64,000 nt of DNA from Acidimicrobiia bacterium (GCA_036396535.1 DASWKR010000065.1:62001-126000); one strand, 5' to 3'; counted from the stretch's first letter, positions 15,866 to 23,984 are shown. A program made the numbers and translations. Notes: a model not told the origin generated them from the sequence alone.

Positions 15866-18831
15866 GAGAAGTCCTCCCCTCCCTGCGGCCACTTTGGACA
15901 GACCTGCCTGACCGGGCACCGATCACACTCCTCACTCACCACCGGGTCGAAGCGCTCGTCGCGGATCCCCTCGGTGATGGCCACCATGGTCGCCATGACG
16001 TCTCCCGCCCTGGCGGTGTCGAAGGAGCGCGTGGTGAGGCTTCTGCTCTCCTTCGCCGGATACCACATCTCGGCAGCCACCGGGGTGCCGTGCGAGGTGA
16101 CGTCCGGGTCTGCAGCCGCCGCGGCCAGGTAGAAGCCGAGCTGGATCGAACGCGCTGCCTGCTCGAGCGTCGGCGGATTGCGGGTCGTCTTGTAGTCGAC
16201 GATCTTGATCCGCCCGCTCGTCTCTTCGATCCTGTCTGCGTACCCCACCCAAGGCACATCTGCGATCCGGAGGTGGAGCTCTCTCTCGAGAGCGACCACG
16301 TGGCCACCCTCGGGCCAGACGTCGTAGAGACGCCTCAGCAAGTCGACTCCTCTGGCGTGCCAGGCGTGCGAGAACGGCGGCCCACCGAACGTCGCATGGT
16401 CGAATCGATCGGCGAGCAGTCCGAGGGCCTCGTCGAGCGAGCTCCTCGGCTCGCCGCGCTCGAAGGCGGCGTGCTCCGCCGCCTCGAGCACGTCATGGAC
16501 GAGCGTCCCGAACTCGGCGTAGATCGAGGTGGCATCGCCGATCTTCAATCGGCGCTCCAACGCGTAGCGGCGTGGGCATCGCTCGTACGACTCGGCCTGG
16601 CTCGGGCTCAAACGAAGCGTGGCGGCATCGACGAGGCCGCCGTCGTCACCACGGCGACGCACGCCGTGGAACGTCGATGTCTCCCGCAGGCCCCACCTCG
16701 GGCCGTTCGCCAGTGCGCTCGCGGCCGCCATTCGCTCTGGTGCGGACCGAGCAGGATCGGTGAGGATCCGTCGCAAGTGGCTCTCCGCCTCCCTGCGCGA
16801 CACGGGCCGTGCCTCGGTGTCGACCGGGGTGATGGCCCCGTCGAGCGATTCGGCTCCCGCCACGAGGGGCAGGAATCGGCTCGGCATGCCTCGCCCCTCC
16901 TCTGCGCCGGACGCCGTCGCCGTCCACACCACCCGCTTCGTTGCCCTCGTCATGGCGGTGTACGCCAGGCGGCGCTCCTCCTGGAGTCGGAAGCGGAGGT
17001 ATCCGGCCGTGTCGAGGTCGTCGTGGCGGAGGATGTGACGCACGCCGAGCAGGCTGTCGCGTCTCCTCAGATCGGGGAACACGCCCTCGACCGCATCGGC
17101 GATGAAGACGACGTCGAACTCCAGGCCCTTCGCCTGGTGAAGCGTCGTGAGGGTCACCCGATCCTCGTCGGGCCTCGTGTAGCTGAGGAGGGGACGGGCC
17201 TCGAACTCCTCCTGATCGAGGAGCGTCCGGTAGTCGACGAGCGTGACCGACGGGTTGCGCTCGCCCCAGCGGTCGATGACCTGTGCCAGAGAGCTCCATG
17301 AGCGCAGCTCCCGGCGTCGCCCGGTGCCGCTCACCAGCTCGGCGATCTGCGGGAGCGACGACCAGAGGTGCCAGAACCCACGTCGTACGGGCCACTCGGC
17401 CGCCCAACGCGGCTCGTCGAGCAGGTCGGCGAGGGCGTCGCCTTCCGGCACTAGCGCCCTGATGGCTTGCGACCAGGGTATCTCGTCGACGGCTCTTGCC
17501 CTCTCGATGTCCCGGAGCCGCCCCAGCGAGACCCTGAAGAGCGGGCCGAGGAGGATGCGGCGCACCGCCCTGTCCAGCTCGGAAGGCACGTCGGCACCGG
17601 CCGCCACAGCGGTGGCATCGAGCACGAACCGCACTGCGGGCTGCTCTGCCAGGCGACTCTCCGGCGGATCGTGGGCGATCCTCCTCCGCTCCAAGCTCCG
17701 CGACATCTCAGGCAGGAAGCGCCGCTTGCTACGCACCAGAACCCCGATGCGGCCGAGGGGGACCCCGTCGACGAGATGGATCCGTTCGATCTCGGAGGCG
17801 ATCCACTCGGCCTCCGCCGTCTGCTGGTCGAAGCGGTGCACGACGACGCTGCCACCGGACGAGGCGGGGGTGACCCGGCCCGCCGACCCCGGCAGGTCGC
17901 GCTCGGTGACCCGAACGGCAGACTCGAGTATCGCCTCGGGACACCGAAACGACGTCGTGAGGACGATCCTGCGCGCCGGGAGCCCCGCCGGGTCGCGGTG
18001 CCGGTCGGGGAACTCTGCGATGTTCTCCAGGACCGCCCCTCGAAAGCTGTAGATCGACTGGTACGGGTCGCCGGCCACCGTGAGGTTGCCGTGGGCGGCC
18101 GTCAGCTCCTCCACCAGGACCGCCTGGGACAACGTCGTGTCTTGGAACTCGTCGACGAGGACGTAGCGGGGCACGGCGTCGGGGTGCATCCGGGCGACGG
18201 CGACGGCTTCGGAGAGGAGCTCGCCGTAGTCGATGCGCCCGGCGGCGCGCAGCGCCGAGCGGTATCGGTGACGGAACTCGGGCAGGCCCCGCCAGTCGGC
18301 TCGGCCGGCGGCCAACTCCGACAGCTCGTCGTCCGTGACGAGTTGCTCGCTCGCTCGCAAGAGGAAGTCCCTGATCTCCCCGGCAAAGGTGGTCGTTCCG
18401 AGCAGTCCGCCAAAGGCTGCCGACCACGCTCCCCGGTTCTCGTCGGCGAGCAAGTCGCGCACGAGCGCCGCCTGCTCCGGGCCGGTCAAGATCTGAGGCG
18501 GCGAGCTCCAGCCGATCGAGGGTCCGTGCGCTTCGATGAGCCGGGCCGCATACGAGTGGAACGTCGACACGTCGACCTCGGCCACAGACCGATCGAGCCG
18601 GGTCCTGACGCGCTCGCGAATGTCGGCAACGCCGCGACGGCCGAAGCTCAGCACGAGAACCGCCCCGGGAGGGATTCCCCTCTGGTCGATCAGGTGTACG
18701 ACGCGCCTCACGAGGAACTCGGTCTTGCCCGCGCCCGGTCCACCGACGACGACCTGCGGGCCGTCCGTCAGCGCGATCGCATCCGGCCAATCCTCCGGGC
18801 GAATGCGCCACTCGTTCTGCACGTCCTCCAT
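15862..18831 (-). CDS. UvrD-family helicase-nuclease, AdnA-like
   Basis: First of the helicase-nuclease pair, 989 residues from the ATG at 18831, which is 7 nt after a TAGGTT box (the ATG three codons upstream would lie inside that box). Motor motifs: GGPGAGKTEF, YVLVDEFQDTTLSQ, GDPYQSIYSFRGA, YTAMTRATKRVVW. Nuclease: YADRIEETSGRIKIVDYKTTR. Cysteines in ESYERCPRRYALE and CDRCPVRQVC give the C, C-x2-C-x5-C Fe-S pattern of AddB/AdnA nucleases. It probably forms a heterodimer with the overlapping downstream product for recombinational end processing. Confidence 0.85.
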   Translation of the reverse strand: MEDVQNEWRIRPEDWPDAIALTDGPQVVVGGPGAGKTEFLVRRVVHLIDQRGIPPGAVLVLSFGRRGVADIRERVRTRLDRSVAEVDVSTFHSYAARLIEAHGPSIGWSSPPQILTGPEQAALVRDLLADENRGAWSAAFGGLLGTTTFAGEIRDFLLRASEQLVTDDELSELAAGRADWRGLPEFRHRYRSALRAAGRIDYGELLSEAVAVARMHPDAVPRYVLVDEFQDTTLSQAVLVEELTAAHGNLTVAGDPYQSIYSFRGAVLENIAEFPDRHRDPAGLPARRIVLTTSFRCPEAILESAVRVTERDLPGSAGRVTPASSGGSVVVHRFDQQTAEAEWIASEIERIHLVDGVPLGRIGVLVRSKRRFLPEMSRSLERRRIAHDPPESRLAEQPAVRFVLDATAVAAGADVPSELDRAVRRILLGPLFRVSLGRLRDIERARAVDEIPWSQAIRALVPEGDALADLLDEPRWAAEWPVRRGFWHLWSSLPQIAELVSGTGRRRELRSWSSLAQVIDRWGERNPSVTLVDYRTLLDQEEFEARPLLSYTRPDEDRVTLTTLHQAKGLEFDVVFIADAVEGVFPDLRRRDSLLGVRHILRHDDLDTAGYLRFRLQEERRLAYTAMTRATKRVVWTATASGAEEGRGMPSRFLPLVAGAESLDGAITPVDTEARPVSRREAESHLRRILTDPARSAPERMAAASALANGPRWGLRETSTFHGVRRRGDDGGLVDAATLRLSPSQAESYERCPRRYALERRLKIGDATSIYAEFGTLVHDVLEAAEHAAFERGEPRSSLDEALGLLADRFDHATFGGPPFSHAWHARGVDLLRRLYDVWPEGGHVVALERELHLRIADVPWVGYADRIEETSGRIKIVDYKTTRNPPTLEQAARSIQLGFYLAAAAADPDVTSHGTPVAAEMWYPAKESRSLTTRSFDTARAGDVMATMVAITEGIRDERFDPVVSEECDRCPVRQVCPKWPQGGEDFS

Positions 18832-18838
18832 GGACCGC

Positions 18839-18844
18839 AACCTA
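18839..18844 (-). promoter_or_regulatory. TAGGTT -10 box for the AdnAB-like operon
   Basis: Hexamer on the minus strand, with 7 nt (GCGGTCC) before the ATG at 18831. It decides between two possible starts of the helicase gene. Confidence 0.45.
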
Positions 18845-18864
18845 TCGCGCCGTCGTGACGGAAT

Positions 18865-19311
18865 TCACCAGGAGAGGCGGGGTTGGTGACGCGCCACCGA
18901 GCCGTCGCCGAGGATGTGAGCGACGCGAATGCCCCGTGCCTCGAGGGCACGTGCCAGCGTGCCGTCGCGGTGACACCCCTGGGGGTCGATCTCGGAGCAG
19001 AGCAGCACGACGTGCGACGAGGCGGCCAGTCCGAGGAGCTCGACGATCGCCGCCTCTGTCGATTCGACGCTCGGCGGGTGAGGGGACGGGAGGCCGCCGA
19101 GACGGTCGCCCAGGTACCGATAGCCGAGCCCCGAGGCGGAGCAGAGCTGCTCGAGGCTGTCCTTGGTGAACTCCGGCGCGTGCTTCGAGTAGCGCGCAGA
19201 CCGAACGTCGACGATCGTCTGGACGCCGTGGGGACGCAGCCGGTCTGCGAGGGCGTCGAAGCTCTCGCGGCCGTGGCCGATCGTGTGGACCGTTGCCGAA
19301 CGCTCCGTCAC
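18865..19311 (-). CDS. DUF488 family protein
   Basis: 148 residues from GTG 19311, chosen because CTGGAGGTGG lies 5-10 nt upstream. Family features: TIGHGRESFDALADRL near the start, TIVDVRSARYSKHAPEFTKD, and LLCSEIDPQGCHRDGTLA with the conserved Cys-His region. Soluble. DUF488 function is unknown; similarity of the layout to rhodanese or restriction-associated domains has been suggested but I would not assign one. It is divergent from the dehydrogenase gene, and the two 5' regions are only tens of bases apart. Confidence 0.8.
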   Translation of the reverse strand: MTERSATVHTIGHGRESFDALADRLRPHGVQTIVDVRSARYSKHAPEFTKDSLEQLCSASGLGYRYLGDRLGGLPSPHPPSVESTEAAIVELLGLAASSHVVLLCSEIDPQGCHRDGTLARALEARGIRVAHILGDGSVARHQPRLSW

Positions 19312-19367
19312 GTGACCCACCTCCAGCCAGCCGCGTCGGTAGGGTACCTGTGGCGCCGGAGGTGACC

Positions 19368-20651
19368 TTGGCACTGCGCACTCAGGAATCGCTGCCGACG
19401 GAATGGGAGTCCCCGCTCTTCGAGGAAGCGCTCGCTCAGTTCGAGGCCGTCGCGGAGCTCATCAACCTCGACGACAACGTCCGGGAGCGGCTCAGGACGC
19501 CCCAACGTGCGATGGTCGTCGCCTTTCCGTTCCGCAGAGACGAGTACGAGCACGTCGACACGGTGTTCGGGTACCGGGTGCAGCACCTGCTGACGATGGG
19601 GCCGACCAAGGGCGGGATCCGGTATTCGGACGACGTCAACCTCGGCGAGGTTGCCGCCCTCGCCATGCTCATGACATGGAAGTGCGCCATCGTCGGTCTC
19701 CCGTTCGGAGGCGCCAAGGGCGGTGTGCGCGTCGACCCGACCGACCTCTCGAGAGCCGAGCTGCAGCGCCTCACGCGGCGCTACACGATGGAGATCATCG
19801 ACTTCATCGGCCCGGACCGGGACATCCCTGCACCGGACCTGGGGACGAACGAGCAGGTGATGGCGTGGATCATGGACACCTACTCGACGCACGTCGGGCA
19901 TGCCGAACCCGCCGTGGTCACCGGAAAGCCGCCCGCCCTGGGCGGCTCCGTGGCAAGGCGGGAGGCTACCGGCCGGGGGCTCGTCAGCCTGATCCCGTCG
20001 GTTGCCGGTCACACCGGGGTACCCGTCGAAGGAGCCAGAGTCGTGATCCAGGGCTTCGGGAACGTAGCCAGGTACGCGGCACTCGCCGCTTCGCAACTCG
20101 GCTGCAAGGTGATCGGCGTCTCGGACATCACCGGCGCCATCCACAGCGACACAGGTCTCGACGTCGAGGCCCTCTTCCGGCATGCCGACGAGCATCGTGG
20201 GGTGAAGGGATACCCGGCAGCCGACGAGATCACCTCCGAGGAGCTGTTCGCTCTCGACTGCGAATACCTCATCCCCGCCGCCGTCGGGGGAGTGCTCAAC
20301 GCCGACAACGCAACATCGGTGCGGGCCAAGGTCATCCTCGAGGGCGCCAACGGGCCGACGACCAGGGCGGCGGATGCTGCGCTCAGGGAGGCGGGGGTGT
20401 TCATCGTCCCCGACGTGCTCGCCAACGCCGGCGGAGTGACCGTCTCGTACTTCGAGTGGGTGCAGGACCTCCAGAACTACCTGTGGTCGGAGTCCGAGAT
20501 CGTTGCCCGCCTCCGCGAGATCATGAACCGGGCATTCCAGGAGGTGCTCGAGATCTCGACGCGCGACAAGGTCGACATGCGCACCGCGGCGCTCATCAAG
20601 GGCATGCGACGGGTTGCATCCGCCAAGCTGGCACGCGGCATCTATCCCTGA
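19368..20651 (+). CDS. Glu/Leu/Phe/Val dehydrogenase (glutamate dehydrogenase type)
   Basis: NAD(P)-linked amino-acid dehydrogenase of 427 residues, interconverting glutamate and 2-oxoglutarate plus ammonia. Seen: TMGPTKGGIRYSDDVN, the catalytic lysine in PFGGAKGGVRVDP, the aspartate in DIPAPDLGTNEQVM, Rossmann VVIQGFGNVARYAA and ILEGANGPTT. Start uncertain: TTG 19368 has GGAGG at proper distance; GTG at 19362 or 19350 are alternatives. C-terminal residues match the GDH hexamer family more than leucine dehydrogenases. Confidence 0.88.
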   Translation: MALRTQESLPTEWESPLFEEALAQFEAVAELINLDDNVRERLRTPQRAMVVAFPFRRDEYEHVDTVFGYRVQHLLTMGPTKGGIRYSDDVNLGEVAALAMLMTWKCAIVGLPFGGAKGGVRVDPTDLSRAELQRLTRRYTMEIIDFIGPDRDIPAPDLGTNEQVMAWIMDTYSTHVGHAEPAVVTGKPPALGGSVARREATGRGLVSLIPSVAGHTGVPVEGARVVIQGFGNVARYAALAASQLGCKVIGVSDITGAIHSDTGLDVEALFRHADEHRGVKGYPAADEITSEELFALDCEYLIPAAVGGVLNADNATSVRAKVILEGANGPTTRAADAALREAGVFIVPDVLANAGGVTVSYFEWVQDLQNYLWSESEIVARLREIMNRAFQEVLEISTRDKVDMRTAALIKGMRRVASAKLARGIYP

Positions 20652-20660
20652 GGAGCGCTC

Positions 20661-21443
20661 TCAGCTCTCCTCGGCGAAGGCGGGGCAGATGCTCTTGTAC
20701 TGGCACCAGTCGCACAGGCTCGACGGCCTCGGTGGGAACTGGTCGCGTTCGATGGCCCGGTTGATCGCTTGCCACAGCGCCCGGAGCTGCCGCTCCATGG
20801 CGTCGAGTTGCCGGTCGTCGACGTCGATCTCGTAGACGGTCGGCCCGTTGAGGTACATGAGCCGCAGCGTCGTCGGGGTCCTACCGACTCGGCGTCGGAC
20901 GAGCAGAGCGTAGATCTTCAACGCGAAGAACGCCGGAATGGCGTACTGCTCGGGGGGCGCCTTACCCGTCTTGTAGTCGGTGATCACGAGCTCGCCTGCT
21001 CGCTCCTCGATCCTGTCCAGGATGCCGCGGATCACGATGCTGTCGAGCTCTTCGAGCATGTCGAGCTCTCGATCGAGCGGCTCGATGGCGGTGGGGTCCT
21101 CGACGCCGAAGTAGTTGGCAAGGATCTCCATGCTCTCGATTCCCCACGCGCGCTCATCGTCGACCGACGAGAACAGGTCGGCGAACTCCGTGGGGCGCAG
21201 TTCGACCCACGCTTCCCGGAAGAGGTCGAAGAGGCGCTCCGGTGTGCGCCCCTTCGAGTCCTCGTCGAACAATCGTTGGAGCGCCAGATGGGCGGTGGTG
21301 CCGCGCGCCTGATAGACCGTCGGGGGCATCTCGATGCGATCGATGGCCTTGAACTTGAAGAGCTGCGGGCACAGCTTGAAGTCGCTCGCCCGGCTGGGGG
21401 AGAGCGTCTCTAGCAGAGAGGCCTCGGTGGCTTCGACCGTCAT
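20661..21443 (-). CDS. RecB-like PD-(D/E)XK nuclease with Fe-S cysteines
   Basis: Stand-alone 260-residue nuclease domain starting at the ATG 21443, 7 nt after TATATT. Catalytic motif: GILDRIEERAGELVITDYKTG (Asp, then Asp-x-Lys). Cysteines in FKLCPQLFKFK and LCDWCQYKSIC form the C, C-x2-C-x5-C Fe-S staple seen in Cas4 and AddB. No helicase part. Similar actinobacterial proteins (the Rv2119 type) are annotated RecB-family exonucleases. No cas genes are nearby, so a Cas4 role is unlikely. Confidence 0.85.
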   Translation of the reverse strand: MTVEATEASLLETLSPSRASDFKLCPQLFKFKAIDRIEMPPTVYQARGTTAHLALQRLFDEDSKGRTPERLFDLFREAWVELRPTEFADLFSSVDDERAWGIESMEILANYFGVEDPTAIEPLDRELDMLEELDSIVIRGILDRIEERAGELVITDYKTGKAPPEQYAIPAFFALKIYALLVRRRVGRTPTTLRLMYLNGPTVYEIDVDDRQLDAMERQLRALWQAINRAIERDQFPPRPSSLCDWCQYKSICPAFAEES

Positions 21444-21450
21444 CCTCTCG

Positions 21451-21456
21451 AATATA
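21451..21456 (-). promoter_or_regulatory. TATATT -10 box for the RecB-like nuclease
   Basis: Consensus-like hexamer on the minus strand; CGAGAGG (7 nt) separates it from the ATG. The GAGAGG could still act as a weak ribosome site if transcription starts early. Confidence 0.45.
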
Positions 21457-21518
21457 GGCGGTGGCTCCGACAGAAACCACAAACGTGTAGTTCGATGTGA
21501 CGGGCGTATGCCAGCGAC

Positions 21519-21591
21519 GCTCGCCGGGCACCGGCGGTTGCTCGCCGGAAGCCGGCGGTTGCTCGCGAAACTGGTGACTGACTCGCGAAAA
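21519..21591. repeat. Phased CTCGC direct repeats upstream of RNA locus A
   Basis: CTCGC occurs at 21520, 21541, 21562 and 21582. The first two units (CTCGCCGG..CCGGCGGTTG) are near-identical 21-mers, and the last two share CTCGCGAAA. Spacing of 20-21 bp equals two DNA turns, so all boxes face the same side of the helix, ending 18 bp before the putative -35. Confidence 0.6.
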
Positions 21592-21608
21592 CGAACCACC
21601 GGATTCGG

Positions 21609-21638
21609 TTGCAGGCGCGGCGACCCGATCGTTACGGT
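21609..21638 (+). promoter_or_regulatory. Putative promoter of RNA locus A
   Basis: TTGCAG (21609-21614), 18-bp spacer, TACGGT (21633-21638). It aligns with the stronger promoter of locus B at the same distance from the CGCGAAA repeats. Confidence 0.45.
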
Positions 21639-21644
21639 TCCGGC

Positions 21645-22143
21645 CGCTTCGGGAGCTCAGGCTTCGGAAGCCACCCCGAGGCAACTCGCAAGAGGGACTC
21701 GAGGCACGCGGACGGGCTACCGGACGTGAGCCCGAAGCTCGGGGATCCGCCGCCGAGGCTTCGGTTTCGGTGCGGAGTTCGGAGCGGTCGCAAGGCCGCC
21801 CCGAGCGCCTCTCGGGCTTCGGTCCGCTGAGGCGGCGATGCCGGCGCCGGCGGGCAACCGTCGGGGCACGGGGCCACGCCTTTTCGGCAGGGCCCCGTCA
21901 GGGATCGCACCATCGGTCGGAGACGCTTCGGTGGATCCGGTCGATACCCGGAAAGGCTTCGGCCTGGATGGGGAGGTACGGGGGGTTGGCCCAGAGGGTC
22001 GGCGGCTTGCCGAAGACTCGCTGGGTCGCCGCCCGAGCCACTCGCCACGGTGAGAGCCGCGGGGAGGTGCTCGCCGGGTCTCGATCCGGTGGCGGCAAAG
22101 CCCCGAGAGGGTGAGGCTTCGGCCGAGCTTCCTCGGGGTTTTT
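21645..22143 (+). ncRNA. Candidate structured RNA A (about 0.5 kb, UUCG-hairpin rich)
   Basis: No conserved coding frame crosses this interval, yet it holds many GC stems, often capped by TTCG or cTTCGg loops: 21660-21672 (GGCTT/AAGCC), 21713-21734 (CGGGCT/AGCCCG), 21868-21898 (8-bp ACGGGGCC stem), and several GGCTTCGG sites. It runs from a promoter-like element to a T-tailed terminator. It shares upstream repeats and the final hairpin with locus B. It lacks the GAGGAAAGTCC core of RNase P RNA and the tmRNA ends. Function unknown; the transcript ends are estimates. Confidence 0.5.
22101..22143 (+). terminator. Rho-independent terminator of RNA A
   Basis: CCCCGAG(a)GG pairs with CCTCGGGG around an inner TTCG hairpin, followed by TTTTT at 22139-22143. 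It may also serve the convergent lipoprotein gene ending at 22152. Confidence 0.75.
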
Positions 22144-22151
22144 GCCGCGAC

Positions 22152-22820
22152 TCAGTCGATCGGCTCGCACCCGGGCACGCGCTCGAGGAACGTGACGCGG
22201 TCGTCGGCCTCCGGCCCCGACAAGCGGCCGGCGAGATGCGCCGGGTCGTCACCGTCGATCGAGAATCCCCACACGTCCACGTCCACGTTCCCGACCTCGG
22301 TGAGGCGATCGCCGTACGCCTGGCGCACCTCGGCGAGGCTGCTGCCGATGCCGATCCCCTCGGCGGTTGCCAGGCCGAGCTCCCACGGATCGACGCCTGC
22401 CAGTGAGGTGTCGTGGTCGAACCCGTAGGTCCACGACGAGAGCGTCCCGCTGCCGGCGCCTCCGTCGTTCGAGAGGCCTTCGTCGTTCGAGAGGCCTTCG
22501 TCGTACGAGAGGATCGCGTAGAAGCTTCCCCAGCCGACTGCGCGCACCTCGGCCCCGGGGCACGACCCGTAGACCTCCGATCGAGAGGCGATCCACCCGG
22601 AGTCCTTGTCGGGCGATCCGAGCAGCTCGGTCAGCGCCGCGATCACCTCCTCCTCCTGGTCGCCGATGGCGGTCGGCCCGATCCCGCCGGGCGACAGAAC
22701 GGGGCGCTCGAGCTGGGACGGCACGGTGCCTGCGCCACCGCCGCAGGCTGCGGCGACGATCGCCAGCGAGAGGACGAGGGTTGCGGCGACAGTGGCAGGA
22801 GGGCGCAGGGCTGCAGCCAT
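22152..22820 (-). CDS. Hypothetical lipoprotein (222 aa) with internal repeat
   Basis: Signal peptide of about 25 residues ending IVAAAC, so probably lipid-anchored outside the membrane. The mature part includes a conserved-looking C-terminus (GIGIGSSLAEVRQAYG, a motif seen in many actinobacterial secreted proteins of unknown function). Residues around 105-118 repeat DEGLSN twice. The ATG lies 6 nt after TAGATT. The gene sits between the two RNA candidates, convergent with A and divergent from B. No function assigned. Confidence 0.75.
   Translation of the reverse strand: MAAALRPPATVAATLVLSLAIVAAACGGGAGTVPSQLERPVLSPGGIGPTAIGDQEEEVIAALTELLGSPDKDSGWIASRSEVYGSCPGAEVRAVGWGSFYAILSYDEGLSNDEGLSNDGGAGSGTLSSWTYGFDHDTSLAGVDPWELGLATAEGIGIGSSLAEVRQAYGDRLTEVGNVDVDVWGFSIDGDDPAHLAGRLSGPEADDRVTFLERVPGCEPID
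22464..22513. repeat. 18-bp in-frame tandem repeat inside lipoprotein gene
   Basis: Unit GTCGTTCGAGAGGCCTTC starts at 22464 and 22482, with a third degenerate unit at 22500. It encodes DEGLSN copies; copy number may vary by slippage. Confidence 0.75.
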
Positions 22821-22826
22821 GGAGGC

Positions 22827-22832
22827 AATCTA
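22827..22832 (-). promoter_or_regulatory. TAGATT -10 box for the lipoprotein gene
   Basis: Minus-strand hexamer 6 nt before the ATG at 22820, an exact leaderless spacing; no clear -35. Confidence 0.45.
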
Positions 22833-22933
22833 GGTTGGTAGGCGAGACGGCCGTGCGGTCTCACGGACGGCTCTGGGTGGGACGGATGGCCCCGACCCGG
22901 CACTGAAAGGACGAATGGCCAGGTCAGCCACGG

Positions 22934-22961
22934 TCGCGAAACAACGCGGTGAGACGCGAAA
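22934..22961. repeat. CGCGAAA direct-repeat pair upstream of RNA locus B
   Basis: TCGCGAAAC (22934) and ACGCGAAAAC (22954) lie exactly 20 bp apart, the same arrangement as the last two repeats before RNA locus A (21562 and 21582). Confidence 0.55.
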
Positions 22962-22979
22962 ACCAAACAGCGTTTCGGC

Positions 22980-23008
22980 TTGACCCGTGATGGGCTGACG
23001 CGTACATT
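22980..23008 (+). promoter_or_regulatory. Strong sigma-70 type promoter of RNA locus B
   Basis: TTGACC (22980-22985), a 17-bp spacer and TACATT (23003-23008): the best -35/-10 match seen in the window. Predicted start is near 23015. Confidence 0.65.
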
Positions 23009-23014
23009 CCCTGC

Positions 23015-23290
23015 TGTCGCCGGGAAGGGAGACCGACCCGGGGACCCGGCAGCCCGCAAGGGCCGCAGGCGGTGGGTCTCTTCGGAGACTCCCGAGGTCC
23101 AGGAAGCTCACCTCCGCGAGGGGGTGGCGCCTACAGGGCGACCGGATTCGAGCCTTCGGGCTCGGAGTCGGCCGGAGGACCGGCCCGGTTCAGGCTTCGG
23201 CCAGGACAGGGAACATCGGCCACCGTGAGGTAGACCGATTGGTGAACCCCGAGAGGGCGAAGGTTTCGGCCGGAGCTTCCTCGGGGTTCA
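23015..23290 (+). ncRNA. Candidate structured RNA B (about 0.28 kb, UUCG-hairpin rich)
   Basis: Non-coding stretch with a run of strong stems: 23074-23093 (GGGTCTC-TTCG-GAGAC..CCC), 23145-23169 (GATTCGAGCC-TTCG-GGCTCGGAGTC), 23170-23185 (GGCCGG-AGGA-CCGGCC) and the end hairpin. It begins 7 nt after a consensus-like promoter. The next gene has its own -10 after the hairpin, so this is not simply its 5' leader. Shares control region and 3' hairpin with RNA A. No known family recognised. Confidence 0.55.
23245..23288 (+). terminator. Terminal hairpin of RNA B
   Basis: AACCCCGAG(a)GG pairs with CCTCGGGGTT around an inner TTTCGG hairpin. Sequence is close to the RNA A terminator but has no T-run beyond TT. 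Confidence 0.6.
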
Positions 23291-23335
23291 TCGCGTTGCT
23301 GCCCGAATCGCCACCGCGGCGAGCGGGACGCTCTC

Positions 23336-23341
23336 TACACT
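23336..23341 (+). promoter_or_regulatory. TACACT -10 box for PH-domain gene
   Basis: Placed 7 nt before the ATG at 23349 and after the RNA B hairpin. Confidence 0.4.
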
Positions 23342-23348
23342 CACGACC

Positions 23349-23984
23349 ATGACATTCCCGCACCGGTTCCTCACCGACGACGAGAGCATCGTCAGGCAGT
23401 TTCGCCCCCATTGGCGTCTCCTGTTCCTCCCCATGCTGTGGGTCGTGGCGGCGATCGTCGCCATCGTGCTCGTCTACCAGGTCATCCCGCCGGAGAACGG
23501 AACCGCCGACCTGATCACCTCGCTCGTCATCGCAGCCGCCCTGATCCCGCTGTCCGTCGTCCCGCTCGTCGACTGGTGGTTCACGCAATACGTGCTCACG
23601 AGTGAGCGGCTCATCACTCGCTCAGGCGTCATCAGCCGCAGCGGCATCGAGATACCGCTCGTCAACGTCAACAACGTCCTCTTCCACCAGTCGGCGTTCG
23701 AGCGAATCCTCCGTTCGGGCGACCTGCTCGTGGAGTCGGCCGGGGAGAGTGGGCAGAGCCGCTTCTCCGACATACCGCAACCGGAGGAGTTCCAGGCGCT
23801 CCTCTATCGCACCCGGGACGAGCTCGTCAAGGCGCGCGCCCGCGAGGAGGGCTCGTTGATCGGCGAAGCAGTCGCACCCGACCCGACCACCCAGCTAGAG
23901 CGCCTCGCCAAGCTCCATCGCGACGGCGTCATCACCGACGACGAATACGCCGCCAAGCGCCAGGCGCTTCTCGACCAGATCTAG
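23349..23984 (+). CDS. Bacterial PH-domain (YdbS/DUF304-like) membrane protein with SHOCT tail
   Basis: 211 residues. Two hydrophobic segments (LLFLPMLWVVAAIVAIVLVY and a second around LITSLVIAAALIPLSVVPLV) are followed by a bPH2 domain: YVLTSERLITRSGVISRSGIEIPLVNVNNV. The last 30 residues (QLERLAKLHRDGVITDDEYA) are a SHOCT motif. Anchored in the membrane with a cytoplasmic PH domain. Role unknown; such proteins are common in Actinobacteria. Confidence 0.85.
   Translation: MTFPHRFLTDDESIVRQFRPHWRLLFLPMLWVVAAIVAIVLVYQVIPPENGTADLITSLVIAAALIPLSVVPLVDWWFTQYVLTSERLITRSGVISRSGIEIPLVNVNNVLFHQSAFERILRSGDLLVESAGESGQSRFSDIPQPEEFQALLYRTRDELVKARAREEGSLIGEAVAPDPTTQLERLAKLHRDGVITDDEYAAKRQALLDQI

Noticed and set aside
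20661-21443. Cas4
   Set aside because: Shares the Fe-S nuclease fold only; no cas1, cas2 or array in the window.
21645-22143. RNase P RNA or tmRNA as identity of RNA A
   Set aside because: No GAGGAAAGTCC or ACAGAAACA core, and no tRNA-like ends on either strand.
23015-23290. Riboswitch in the leader of the PH-domain gene
   Set aside because: A closing hairpin and a separate -10 box precede that gene, and the sibling RNA A does not precede a gene on its own strand.
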